Below are positions 53,907 to 64,000 of a stretch of 64,000 nt of DNA, in pieces. The position numbers and the translations under genes are program-made. This DNA comes from Antilocapra americana. Taxonomy: Eukaryota; Chordata; Mammalia; Artiodactyla; Antilocapridae. The stretch spans positions 30,453,681 through 30,517,680 of the forward strand of contig ML662442.1 of NCBI GenBank assembly GCA_007570785.1. Direction: 5' to 3'. The notes beneath the pieces are model-generated. The model was not told the origin of the DNA. It made no database searches and worked only from the letters and a program-made list of their open reading frames with translations. How positions within the stretch are numbered: position 1 is the first letter of the stretch; each line of letters opens with the position of its first letter.

Positions 53907-54085
53907 GGGCTTCCCTGGTGGTCCAGTGGCTAAGACTCTGCTCTCCCAATACAAGGGGCCAGGGCTCCATCTCTGGTCAGGGAACTAGATCCTACATACT
54001 AAAGAACCCAAATGCCACAACAAGGATGGAAGATCCCGCCTGCCACAGCTAAGACCCAGTGCAGGCAAATAAACAAATAATAAAT
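53907..54085 (+). mobile_element. CHR-type SINE
   Basis: 'gggcttccctggtggtccag' head, 'ggtcagggaactagatccta' and an 'aataaacaaataataaataa' tail. A middle section repeats 'gccacaacaaggatggaaga'-like text longer than the short CHR form. Flanks 'aaagtggtatgcag' (53893-53906) and 'aaagtggtaagcag' (54086-54099) are a duplication with one mismatch. Confidence 0.9.
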
Positions 54086-54117
54086 AAAGTGGTAAGCAGC
54101 CAAGAATCACTGAAAAC

Positions 54118-54265
54118 AGTTCCTATTCAATAAGTACTGATCATATTCTAGGATTTACAGTGCTAAGAACTTTGCATACACTGTCTTATTAATCCTGACC
54201 ACACGCCCAGGTGAACTCTATTAGGTCTATTTTACAGATCTGCAATGATACACTTGTGCTGGCTA
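54118..54265 (+). mobile_element. MIR SINE, left part and core
   Basis: 'ttcaataagtactgatcata', 'cagtgctaagaactttgcat', 'acactgtcttattaatcctg' and 'ggtctattttacagatctgc' are in MIR order. Confidence 0.75.
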
Positions 54266-54439
54266 CTGAGCCTGTTGTTAAATATTCAGGAGTTTTGCAA
54301 GCCACAACCCTTGATAACTGGAAATCGCCATAGCGGCAGCAGTAGAAATTGGCAAAAGCTACAAATCAGAGCTCCTCCCCTAGCCCCTCACCTTCCCCTG
54401 CCACTCTCCCCGGCATGACCCTGATCCGGTTTGCCAGCA
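54266..54439. other. About 170 bp of unknown origin splitting a MIR
   Basis: Lies between MIR left/core and MIR right parts. Contains a 'gccatagcggcagcagtaga' tract and a C-rich patch at 54,375-54,415. No family recognised. Confidence 0.5.
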
Positions 54440-54565
54440 CAGCACCCTGTGAGACACTGAGGCGCAGAGAGTTAAGATATTCGCCCAGATCACAGAGCCA
54501 GGAAGTCGTGGAGCCAGACTTGGAGCCCAGGTGTCCCGTGTCCCCCAGCATAAGTTGCCACATGC
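54440..54565 (+). mobile_element. MIR SINE, right part
   Basis: 'gacactgaggcgcagagagt', 'taagatattcgcccagatca' and 'cagagccaggaagtcgtgga' followed by 'cttggagcccaggtgtc' are the MIR right arm. The 83-codon plus frame (54349-54600) crosses it. Confidence 0.75.
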
Positions 54566-55777
54566 TGTGCATCGAGGCTTTCCCGCATTATGCAAAGTAG
54601 GCAAGAGCTGCCTATGGCAATTAAAGAGCTCCCAGCTGATCTAGAGCCCCACGTCTCGGCATTTTTCAGCATTTCTTCTCCAGCACATTATACCCGGAAG
54701 ACACTTTCTCCTTTGATCACTCAGGAAGGCCCCGTGAGGAGCCGCTGACAGGAGCTGGCAGCCTCCAGCATTTGCTCTTGGGTGGGAGAAGCGTGGTGGG
54801 CGTGAATATCTTCTGCGCATTGTTGCCCTTCACATCCAAGCTTTGTTTGCCGAGAAAGAGAGCAGCATCTGCGCTCTGGGTGAGCAGATGATTGTACAGG
54901 ACCCCGTGGTTTTACATCAAAGAAGAGTGCATCTTAAAACCTTTTGTGCACTTGTGTGTGTGTGATGATGTTCAAGGTCCTGCATTTTAAAAAGCAGGGA
55001 AGTGGGGGTCATTTCAAGATGTAAACCTGCTGAAAGGGCTACAGAAACAACAGGGATTTTTAATAAGTGAAAGAGAAATCAACAATTCTCAGTGTCTTAC
55101 AAAACACTATACCTGGATTTTGGTTTCTCTGTATTAAAATCCTGGGGGAATAATCCATGAGTTATGTGGCCTCCTCACCCATACAAAGTAGTGGAAATGG
55201 AGACTTGTAGACTGGGTGGGAAAGCAAACCACCTTCCTATCTTGCCTCTTGTATGTGGTTACATCTTGGCTTGGCAATGGGTTGATCCTGAATTCTAAAA
55301 AAAGTTACACATCAAGGACTCCAAACCTCCAAATGGAAACTGTGGGATTCCGTCCATAATACAGAGTTAGTAAATATCCAAGAGGATAAAAACATAACTA
55401 CAACACCCTCAATAGTATCATCAGACACTCGTCCTCACATACAGGAGTAATAGTCACTACAGGCATTTAGTCCATGTGCAAATGTTCTGCCATTACTGCT
55501 TCATCTCACGCTGGCTGAGACTTTTCTTCACATACCGTTATCTGTAATCAGTAAGACGAGGCATTACAGAAGAGACAGAAGTGCAAAGGGGAGAAATTGA
55601 TTTTAGTTGTGTCAAATTAGAATTATAGAAAATGGGAGATGTCCCACATTACTATGGTCAATACTGGAAAGAAATCTCTCATTTTACAGTAGATTACTGG
55701 GAAAGATTAAATTCGTAGATGTTGGGTTGTATACCTAACACAAGACTTCAGACTAATATTTAAAGAAACCCATAGTT
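54566..55777. other. 1.2 kb without a recognised repeat; first 350 bp of balanced composition
   Basis: 54,690-54,900 is GC-richer than the window average, contains several CpGs and no named repeat. That is compatible with a conserved non-coding element but not evidence of one. The rest is AT-rich and unassigned. Confidence 0.3.
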
Positions 55778-55913
55778 GGGACTTCCCTGGTGGTCCAGTT
55801 GTTAAGACTTTGCACTTCCACTGCAGGGAGTGTGGGCCCGAACCCTGGTTGGGGAACTAAGATCTCACATGCTACATGTCACGGCCAAAATAAATAAATA
55901 AAAATTTTAAAAT
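55778..55913 (+). mobile_element. CHR-type SINE (short form)
   Basis: 'gggacttccctggtggtcca' head, 'gggcccgaaccctggttggg' B-box region, 'gaactaagatctcacatgct' and an 'aaataaataaataaaaattt' tail. Plus orientation. Confidence 0.9.
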
Positions 55914-57224
55914 GATCAATAAATAAAATAGAGACTATTTTTAAAAATAAACTAATAGTGGGATCAAGAAAACTGACAGTCATGTCCCTCAGCAAACTCT
56001 GTGTATCTGTGCCTTCTATGAACTGAGCACAAAGGGCCACGAGAGAAGTGGGGAAGGAAGAAGCCGGACACAGACACGGGATTGACAAGACCTGGAATCA
56101 CTGCCCCTCTAGGCCTGACCCAACAATGCCGGAGCCTGACAACGGGCTCCCTTCTATTAATCAGCCCTTTGTCTGGCGGCCCGCGTGTCAGCTGGGAAGG
56201 AAGAGATCGCAAGGTTTCCACTTGGTTTTATTAAATGTTCTCATCCTGTGGTGATGACCAGAGTCTTGGTGTCCTGCCTGCAATTGTTCTGGTTTTCTGA
56301 ATAGTCTCAGTGATAAAGCTGGGGAGAAATGCAGTCACAAGAACTGAATCTGCTAGAGATGCTTTCCTCACCCATTCATTGAGATTCTGTTGACTCATTT
56401 CCAAGTGTTTTATGGAGTTCCTTATAGGATTTCCCATTATAAATGAGCAGCCGCCTAAGTACTCAGGATAGGAAAAAAAAGAAGAAAACACTAAGTCTAC
56501 AGGAAATTTGCAATTCACAACACGGTCTGATCCTTCTTTGATTCCCTTGCATTATGTTGGTGAAGACCTGAAGAGATACAAGGCTATGTTAGATGACGCC
56601 AAGTTAGCCAACAATAAGTGATCGGATGCAGGGTGTCACAGGTCATTTTTCTCCTTCTGAGTTCTTAAGTGAAACTAAAAAGCAAATTTAGTGAAACTAA
56701 AGTGCAAAGAGTCTGCTCAGTGCAGGAATGCAAATTTCATATAGCTATGAAGTAGCAAGAAACAAATGATGCAGATTTTCCTAAATAAGCTCTAAAACTT
56801 GCCATCAAGCCTCATTTTCTCCCAGCCTCTCTGGGCACCTGACTTTTGTCCCTCTCCTGCCTGCACTAATAATTTGTCCCTTCTCCACGGAGCATCAGTT
56901 GTCACATATTATTTCTTTCCTGCAAGGATACTTCATCCATACCACATCCACTTTCTCTGGGAATAACCAAGCTGATGATGAGCCTATACTATATATCATC
57001 TAGTCTGTAAGCTACCACGTCAGGTGGCAACAGTAGGTAACGGGGGTGAGAATTTAAGGTGCACATACTTTTTGCACAAATAAGAACATTTAAAAATATT
57101 ATCTTCAAGAGAACAACTGTCTAAACTGTCCTCAAGGTAGTGGCAGTGTCTATTCAAGGCAGATATCAAGGAATGCATAAGAGAAAGAGAAAAGTAAACG
57201 TAGTTGGTCGCTAAGCGTTGTCAT
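55914..57224. other. 1.3 kb without a recognised feature
   Basis: Frames on both strands (56,221-55,964 and 56,518-56,231, 85 and 95 codons) have no domain I recognise. 56,040-56,230 has balanced composition with CpGs. Confidence 0.35.
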
Positions 57225-57345
57225 CCCACTTGGACTGTCAGTTTCCTGAAGCATGAAGCATACCTGTCTTGTTTGCTTGGATCCCAGTACCTCCTGAGGC
57301 CTTGCACACAATAGGAGCTGCTATTCCTAGTTTTCCACTGGACTG
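57225..57345 (+). mobile_element. L2 LINE 3' end
   Basis: 'cttggactgtcagtttcctg', 'ggatcccagtacctcctgag' and 'cttgcacacaataggagctg' follow the L2 tail. Confidence 0.6.
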
Positions 57346-58257
57346 AACTAAATCATCCTTGGAAGACAATATGATTACAGTGGCAAGCGTGTGGATTCAG
57401 AGTCAAAAATTCCCAGATTTGAATGCGCTGTCAATTCTTAGTTATATATACCCTCAAGCAAATCTCTCACAACTTTAGTTTTACTTATTAAAAATGAAAA
57501 TGGTAACATGAAATTAATAATCTGTGAAGAACATTGAGGAAGCTTGTGAAAGTATTTAACATATAGGAGGTGATCAAAAAGAATTGCTTAAATTTATAGT
57601 GTTCATTAAATTATATAAATCCAGCATTACACATATTTGAATCTCTCCTGCAATGTTTCTGAAAAACCTCTTGGTTCAGCAAACTATTCTTCAACTGCAC
57701 ATAGAAGAGAGGCATTTCAAATGCTTTCATGCTTTCTGTTCTTATTCCATGCATATGTCAGCCAAAAGTTTGTTTATTGAGTCCTAGCTACATATTTACC
57801 TAGGATCTATTTTACTTATTTTTCCTACATCTCAGGTATGGCAAGGTAGACCAGTTTCTAGATGCTAGAACTGCTTTCCTACCCTCAGTTATGATACATT
57901 GGAACCAAAATGGAAAAAGTCTTACTTGTAGAATAATCCTGAGCACTTAGGAACTTTGCCCCAGCCCCGCAGGCAAGGATTTAGTTATTGAAATGTCAAA
58001 GGGCCCTTGTTACAAGGAAGTTCACTTATAAGTTCCGGATGCAGAGGTCAGAATTCAGTTCTGTGTACTTAAAGGAGCAGGGTACTCAGTCCCCAAACTC
58101 AGCCCGGATAATAGAGCTGTTCGGCTGCCTCAGTCTCCCCTGTGGGCAATTCCTTATCCTGCTCAGAGCGCATTTCCATACCCGTCTCTGGGTATAGAAT
58201 GTTAGGAAACAGCGAATATTCAGAGTGGTTACCTTGTGTCACACTATTCTATGTGTG
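57346..58257. other. No feature recognised
   Basis: 57,375-57,520 is faintly like an antisense MIR right arm ('ctcaagcaaatctctcacaa'). The rest is unassigned AT-rich DNA. Confidence 0.35.
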
Positions 58258-58461
58258 CAAGCTCATCACTCACTCATGTGGGACTCTTGCGACCCCATGG
58301 ACTGCAGCCCGCCAGGCTCCTCTGTCCATGGGATTTTCCAGGCAAGAATACTGGAGTGGGTTGCCATTTCCTTCTCCAGGGGATCTTTCCCACCCAAGGA
58401 TCAAATCCAAGTCTCCTGCATTGGCAGGCGAATTTTTTACCACTGAGCCACCAGGGAAGTC
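58258..58461 (-). mobile_element. Bov-tA SINE
   Basis: Antisense: 'catgtgggactcttgcgacc', 'ggcaagaatactggagtggg', 'caaggatcaaatccaagtct' and 'cactgagccaccagggaagt'. All three plus frames across it give typical SINE-derived peptides, including a 115-codon one, which are not genes. Confidence 0.95.
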
Positions 58462-58489
58462 AACAAAACATTATGTCTACAAAACATAA

Positions 58490-58824
58490 GTTTTTTTTTA
58501 ATTTGACTATGCGGGGTCTTCAGTGCTGCGCATAGGCTTTCTCTCATTGCAGAGAGCAGGAGCTCCTGTCTTAACTGCGGTGCATGGACTTCTCATTACA
58601 GTGGCTTCTCTTGTTGCAGTGTACAGGTTCTAGGGTGTGGGCATCAGTATTTGCTACACGTGGCCTCAGCAGTTGTGACTCACAGGCTCCAGAGAGCAGG
58701 CTCAGTAGTTGTAGTGCATGCTTAATTGCCCCATGGCATGTGGGATCTTCCCAGACTGGGGATTGAACTCATGTCTCCTCCATTGCGAGGCAGATTCTTA
58801 ACCACTGGACCACAAGGGAAGCCC
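58490..58824 (-). mobile_element. CHR-type SINE, long form
   Basis: Poly-T 58491-58499, 'gcgcataggctttctctcat', repeated 'ttgcagtg'/'cagtagttgtag' blocks, 'gactggggattgaactcatg' (antisense B-box) and 'accactggaccacaagggaa'. Same long family as 8311-8661 but more diverged and less GC-rich. Confidence 0.9.
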
Positions 58825-58844
58825 TGTTCTATATAACATTATTG

Positions 58845-59032
58845 AGGTCAGCCCAATAAGCCTCAGAACAGCCCTATGAATATACCCACTTAATGCATGA
58901 AGAAATGAATGCACAGAGTGGGTAAGTGATTCACCCAGGGTCACGCAACAAGTGAAGAAGTCAAGATCTGAACCAAGTAGTCTGCCTCTGAAGTCTGTGC
59001 TCTAATTCCACTAAACTACCTCTCCAAGGTTG
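58845..59032 (+). mobile_element. MIR SINE, near full right half
   Basis: 'cctcagaacagccctatgaa', 'gcacagagtgggtaagtgat', 'tcacccagggtcacgcaaca' and 'tgtgctctaattccactaaa' are well preserved MIR text. Confidence 0.9.
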
Positions 59033-59174
59033 TGAATGATTAGTCCAAGATCAGAAATTCTAGAAACGTTGAGTTCTACCAAAAGAAGGCATTTTTTTTC
59101 CCAGTCTTTCAGTGAAGCACTCTTAGCTGCTAAGAACTGTCCACAAAATGAGAGAAAAATTCAATTTTTAAATA

Positions 59175-59175
<1 letters not shown>

Positions 59176-59225
<50 letters not shown>

Positions 59226-59232
59226 TATATAT
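59176..59232. repeat. (TA)n-(CA)n-(TA)n microsatellite
   Basis: TA dinucleotides from 59176 to about 59210, CA to about 59224, then TA again to 59232. It gives a spurious Tyr-Ile run in a plus frame. Probably polymorphic. Confidence 0.95.
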
Positions 59233-59989
59233 AAAAACAATCAATACCAAAAATTCACAACCCTATACGAATCTTTTAAATTTCTCAGTATACATTCTAA
59301 AGGAATACTGGATTCTACAGTACAACTATTTTTCATATGCCTCTATCAACGCTCACATCTAAAATCCAAGCTTTTTTGCATGATTGGTGGACTCTGTCTT
59401 AAAGATTCTAATACATAGAAAGCACCACTACAATGCTTTATACCTTGATGCTCTCCTTTTTTTTTTCTTTACTTCTTGTGGCTGTCTCCAAAGCAGAGTC
59501 CTAGGATGATATAATTCAAAAATCACAAACCTCAGAAAATTGAATGTGACCAAGATATTGCTAGAAGGGGTGTAGAATAGCCCCCTAAAAAGAAGTTAGA
59601 GTCAAGAAATACTAAAATATTCACAAGGGCAATTGGGGTCATTCTTTCTCTCAAAATGTTTGTTTGACCTAAAAATATGCCTGGAAAAGATGGAAGAAAA
59701 AGGATGACATGCTGGATGCAGAGGCAGAATCACAAATCATTCAGGGTACCTGAGTCCTGAGGAGAGAAGCTCACCAAGCAGGTCTCTGAAGGAAAACCTC
59801 CCAACCAGGACCAAGAAGGAAATCATTACCACAGGCTTAGAATATTGCCCTGTGGACAAAACTGGGGAAAATGTATGTCCCCATTCATCTTCTTCCCTTT
59901 TTCAGCTTTCATTTGGATGCTAAGAGTTATGACAAATGCCTGACTTGGAAGTTAGATATTTGCTTAAAATACTGAAAATATGCCCATTA
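59233..59989. other. No feature recognised
   Basis: A T-rich run lies at 59,455-59,469. No repeat or frame supported. Confidence 0.4.
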
Positions 59990-61192
59990 AGGATGGGGTT
60001 TCCTTGCCTCCTTAATATCTGCTGAAATACCAACCCATCAACAGGGTCCTCGGTGACAACTGGCAAGTCCCAACATTTTCCGGTGAGGAATTAAAAGCTT
60101 CACTTGTAGGCGCTTTAAAATGGCCTCCGCAATGCCTCCAAACACCCAGCGGCTGGATCAGATGGCCGAGTTGGGCAGTAGCCCATTCGTGAGGCCTGGA
60201 TGCACTTGCACAAAGGAATAGTCATGCTTTCAACCTCGAGTTTTATCAATGAACTGACTAGATTCCAGGCCCTGTCCCCCCGTTGCCTAGTAAAGACTCA
60301 TTGAAGGTTTAATCACAGTTTCCCATCCACAATGGAGGGACCAGCATCCTTCACTGAGCAAGGCAGCCCATCAGCACATCAAAAGACAGCACCATTGCTC
60401 TGCACTGCCCCATACCTGTTCTCTCTGGCTGGGCAAGGCAAAAGGACACGGGCTTGCTCATCTTCTGGAAAAGCCCACAGTACCCCAACTCTCTCCTGTC
60501 CAGAGGCGCAGTGCACTCACACCAGTCACCGACTAGAGATGGAGCCTTGGGCGCCTGCGTTCTGTCTGCCAGGAAGACACCTTGCTTCTGAACTGGAGAA
60601 CAGGCATCCGCGGACTACCCAGAGGCACCCAACACAGATGCAGAAGGGACACGTGACGGTGGGCAGGAAGCAGAGTCTGCGTTCAGCTTTGGCTGAAGGC
60701 TCCCGACATTCCTGTAAGGCAGACTGTGCAGACCTCCCAAATGGCACGACACCACTCTCCCCCACAGCCAGAGCTCAGCCAGCCGCTTTAAGCCAGCACA
60801 GTTGCATTGGCAGTGGGAATTCCAGGGTTATAAAATGCTTTTTGGTCCTTAATTCCATGCGACTGTTTCTGCTTTTTATTACCTTAGACCATCCTCAAAC
60901 AGAGCACTTGAGTTCAGGTATGGAACTTTGAGTTGAGCAAGGTAACAGAGGCAGTAACTGAGTCAATACAGGCATGAATGAGAGAAAGTGGGTAAGCCTG
61001 GACCAGAATTCCACTGAGGTGAGGCCCCCACACAGTCCCTACCATTCTTGACTCCTCTCTAGTTTCTGATTACTCTAAGTGCCTTTGTTTACCTTGGGTC
61101 TCTGGTGAAGTGGTGAGGTGGGCAAAACTCTTGGACCATTTCAGGGGCTTGGAAGTCTTGTCCATACTTGTCAACTATGGAGCATCAAGACC
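59990..61192. other. Repeat-poor, GC-richer block with a 199-codon open frame
   Basis: 1.2 kb without a named repeat, more balanced in composition than its surroundings. The plus frame 60332-60931 (199 codons, Met start) is the longest open frame outside mobile elements. Its product is rich in Ser, Thr, His, Pro and Arg, with no domain, signal peptide or family resemblance I can name, and a minus frame of 79 codons overlaps it. 60,060-60,260 ('aggcgctttaaaatggcctc') could be a conserved non-coding element. Coding status is unproven and I lean against it. Confidence 0.3.
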
Positions 61193-61430
61193 AATGCAAG
61201 TTTGATGCATGAAGCAGGGCAACCAAAGCCGGTGCTCTGGGACAATCCAGAGGAATAGAGTGGGGAGGGAGGTGGGGTGGGGGTTCGGGATTGGGGGGAC
61301 ACATGTATACCTGTGGCTGATTCATGTTGATGTAGAGCAAAAACCATCAAAACCTTGTAAATTAATTATTCTCAAACGAAAATAATTAAAAAATGAAAAC
61401 TAAAAACCTGTCAAAAAAAAAAAAAAGGGA
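61193..61430 (+). mobile_element. L1 3' end (ruminant type), 5'-truncated
   Basis: 'gcaagtttgatgcatgaagc', the G-rich tract 61258-61297, 'acacatgtatacctgtggct' and 'gattcatgttgatgtagagc', then an A-rich region with a final A run at 61,413-61,427 after 'cctgtc'. It is the older 3' UTR type also seen at 46000-46137. Confidence 0.9.
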
Positions 61431-62159
61431 AAGAGAGAGACTCCCCTCATGATCCAAAGAAGCAATAAAGAACTTGGAACCAAGGATAATACAATCCCAC
61501 ACTTGAGAAGTGTCACAGAGCTCTACCTTGTGCGAAGCTCCCCCTCTATGTTGGCTGCTCGGTGTGTGGTCACCATAGGCCGGGAAGGTGCCGATTCCAA
61601 AATGCAGTCCATTCCACTCTCAGGCTACTTGTCATACCATGCTTTGAACAATAGGTTCCAAGTATCACTTTGGAAATAATCTGTCTAGTTTGGGTAGGGA
61701 ATAAATATTTAAAAATGCAATTCAAGTACTAATTTTGCTTGCAGTTTCTGAAAGGTGCTTCTACCGGGAACAGTAATTTAAAAATCACTTAAAAATCAGG
61801 AGGTATGAGTCCTAAGATATAAAATAGCACAAGAGTTCTACAATAGATTAAGTGGCATAAATGTCATGTTCAGATGTTAGTCAACCTAATGCTAAAAAAT
61901 GTACTAGCTATAAGAAAGAATCTTCTCATAATAAGTTTTTTAAATGAAGTATTAGCCCCTAGGTATCTGAAATAGTCTTGGACTGGATTGTGAAGCTTAA
62001 TTTAATATTAAGGTTAATGGACAGTCCAAAATAAATTATAGATGAGTTAATATTTTTCAAAGAAGTACAATACAATATGTTTAACATTTCAACTTTTATA
62101 CTGAGTTTGATATTAACAGTCACTGAGTTAGAAAACCTTGGGGTCATCAATGTATTTCG
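61431..62159. other. No feature recognised
   Basis: A 76-codon plus frame (61449-61679) starts next to the L1 tail and has no family resemblance. The remainder is AT-rich. Confidence 0.4.
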
Positions 62160-62230
62160 TGCACATTTAACCATTTGCATAGATGAGAAAACTGAGGCAG
62201 AGAGAGTCAGTCTGTGGTAAGGAGCCCTCA
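62160..62230 (+). mobile_element. MIR SINE fragment
   Basis: 'catagatgagaaaactgagg' and 'cagagagagtcagtctgtgg' match the MIR centre. Confidence 0.55.
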
Positions 62231-62450
62231 ACTTTATGACTGCTAAGTCTGGATCAGGAGCCATCGGATGAAAGCATGGACCTATATATTCCTATATATT
62301 CAGAGACTGGGCTGCGGTAGAGCATAGATCCAGTCAAGAGAATGATTTCTACCTGCCATCTTCACCAGCCCTCCCATCTCCATCTGAACTTCTTCACTTG
62401 TGGTCTTTTAATTCTGCAGATTTAGCTTGAGCAACATAATCTCTGTGATT

Positions 62451-62657
62451 GCTGTTTAGTCACTAAATCATGTTCAGTTCTTTTGAGACCCCTCGTACTG
62501 TAGCCAACCAGGCTGCTCTGTCCATGGGATTTCCCAGGCAAGAATACTGGAGTGGGTCGCCATTTCCTTCTCCAGGGGATCTTCCCATCCCAGGGATCAA
62601 ACCTGGGTCTTCTGCACTGCAGCTGATTCTTTAGCATCTGAGCCACCAGGAAAGCCC
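62451..62657 (-). mobile_element. Bov-tA SINE
   Basis: Antisense: 'gctgtttagtcactaaatca', 'ggcaagaatactggagtggg', 'cagggatcaaacctgggtct' and 'atctgagccaccaggaaagc'. Full length. Confidence 0.95.
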
Positions 62658-63953
62658 GTTAGGCCCTGGCTGACCCTTAAATTGAAAATAGCAACAACAT
62701 ATATTTGATGAGGCTTTCTTGATATCTCTATAAAAAGGATTTTCTTAGAGTCTGGTAAATGGATTTGCATAAAGGAATTTCAGGAGTGCTCTGTGTTGCT
62801 TTCTACTTAGAGATATATGTATTTCTCAAAATGAACTATGCAAGAATTAGACAAAATGGATTTTATATATGTACATGTGTATAAATAAATAGATATAGGC
62901 ATATATATCTATAAATACGTCCATATATAGAAAGATAAATTCAATAAAATTAAAGCACAGTTCTTAACAGTAATAAAATACCTAATGGTAAGGCTATCAT
63001 GTGACAACTACATAAGAAAATTTTCACAAAAAAATGTAAAAGTGAAAACATTTCCATCTGACTTTGAATTTTAATGGAAGGGATTTTTAGTTACCATTTA
63101 TCCCATCCTCTACCTTTTGTAGCCCAAATTGATAAGCAGAAGAGATACCAGTGAAAGTTATAAAACAGCATTTCTGTCAACAGTGAAAAGGCAGAATAAC
63201 AATAAAAACACAAAAATAATAACACTCTCTTCAATAGTTCAGCATAATTTTACCCCCAAACAAAACTGCATCCAACAGAGCCTTGTACATGCAGACCTTT
63301 GTGGGGTAAGATTGAGCCTCTATCCTGCCCATTTATCTCCGCCTCAACCAGACCAGCTACAATTGTGTCTGGTTTATTTATGAAGGTTCTGAGTAAGATT
63401 TTACTTGAAATTATTTTTTTCTTGAAAACTAGAAACTAGATGATGTTAATGAGTCTTGTAACCCAAATCTTCAAAATAATCTTCAAAAGTTTTCCCCCAA
63501 GTTAACTTCTCCTTCAGTTCTCTTAGGCTAATGATAATAACCACAGGACCATTATTGACAAGTAAAATAGGATTTTCTCTTTCTCCAAAGATGATTAAAC
63601 CAAAGACCAAATCAGTTGTCTCCTGGTAAAGTTTTTTATTTGTCTTTTGGGGTGTTTCTTTCTCTCCTTGGTAATTATGAAGAACCAGCCTGTAGTTTGA
63701 TGAACACCACAGGGAAAAGAAATATTGATGGGGGCGCTACAGAGACTTTCTCCAGGGAACTTCATCAAAGACAAAGCAACTGATTTACAGATGCTGGCCA
63801 AGAGGGACAGACGAGATTAATCAACCCAAGTTAATGTCAGGTGATTAGAAAAAAGGAAAAAAAATCTGCTTAAATATTTTGTTCCATAGGCCTGTACTTC
63901 ACTAGCATTTCTGGAAAGAAGTGACTCCATCCTTCAGGGTCTCCAAAGTGTAT
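62658..63953. other. 1.3 kb without a recognised feature
   Basis: AT-rich, with a 'tatatatct'-type patch near 62,870-62,930. An 84-codon plus frame (63129-63383) and a 68-codon minus frame (63801-63595) have no family resemblance. Confidence 0.4.
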
Positions 63954-64000
63954 CCAAAGTGTTAGTCACTCAAGTTGTGTCCAACTCTTTGCGACCCCAT
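63954..64000 (-). mobile_element. Bov-tA/Bov-A SINE, cut by the window end
   Basis: 'aaagtgttagtcactcaagt' and 'tgtgtccaactctttgcgac' are the antisense 3' part of a Bov-tA or Bov-A SINE. The rest lies outside the window. Confidence 0.9.

Noticed and set aside
58142..58535. Three overlapping plus frames of 73-115 codons
   Set aside because: All cross one Bov-tA SINE in different frames and give typical SINE peptides.
60332..60931. 199-codon frame as a protein-coding gene
   Set aside because: No domain, no recognised family, overlapping minus frame, and no visible promoter or splice evidence. Kept only as a finding.

Overview
The window is a stretch of mammalian nuclear DNA from a ruminant, almost certainly a bovid (cattle, sheep, goat or a close relative). 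The evidence is its repeat content. It holds the RTE-type LINE BovB, tRNA-Glu-derived Bov-tA SINEs and a dimeric BOV-A2 SINE, which are ruminant families. It also holds CHR-type SINEs of cetartiodactyls, young ruminant L1 (L1_BT-like) 3' ends, and the general mammalian fossils MIR, L2, MLT1, MER5A and old L1M. I cannot separate the bovid species from sequence alone.

I find no convincing protein-coding gene, exon, structural RNA gene, CpG island or promoter. All recognisable coding sequence belongs to dead retrotransposons: BovB endonuclease, L1 ORF2 C-termini and L2. The open frames outside repeats are short and resemble no family I know. This reads as intergenic or deep intronic DNA in which retrotransposons have landed on each other over a long time.

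Layout. 1-2,100: inverted BovB, an L2 and an L1M 3' end. 2,100-9,200: a Bov-tA SINE, a tRNA-Gly relic, stacked L2 copies cut by MLT1, L1 and CHR elements, then a long CHR SINE and an L1 that splits a MIR. 9,200-13,250: BovB 3' end, CHR SINE, and an L1 with two tandem 3' ends. 13,250-22,130: Bov-tA SINEs, a MIR, an inverted old L1, MER5A, an MLT1 LTR and a SINE-BovB chimera. 22,130-29,050: L1 fragments, an L2, a well-delimited 1.1 kb L1 and a BovB tail split by an L1. 29,050-38,000: old L1M with a SINE carrying a 60 bp alternating purine-pyrimidine tract, a BovB-derived SINE and L1 ORF2 fragments. 38,000-46,200: BOV-A2 inside a MIR, several Bov-tA copies, a 1 kb L2 relic and an L1 nested in an L1. 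46,200-64,000: mostly unassigned DNA with L1M, SINEs, a 231 bp tandem duplication, split MIRs, a TA/CA microsatellite and a repeat-poor block near 60 kb.

No cooperating gene system is present. The points most worth a second look are structural records of retrotransposition: two twin-priming inversions, an L1 with tandem 3' ends inside one target-site duplication, a SINE-BovB chimera inside one duplication, an L1 with 43 bp of foreign 5' filler, repeated short second A-tails on young L1s, and the 231 bp tandem duplication. Family names are given by recognition, not by a library search. Boundaries without a target-site duplication are good to about 10-30 bases.
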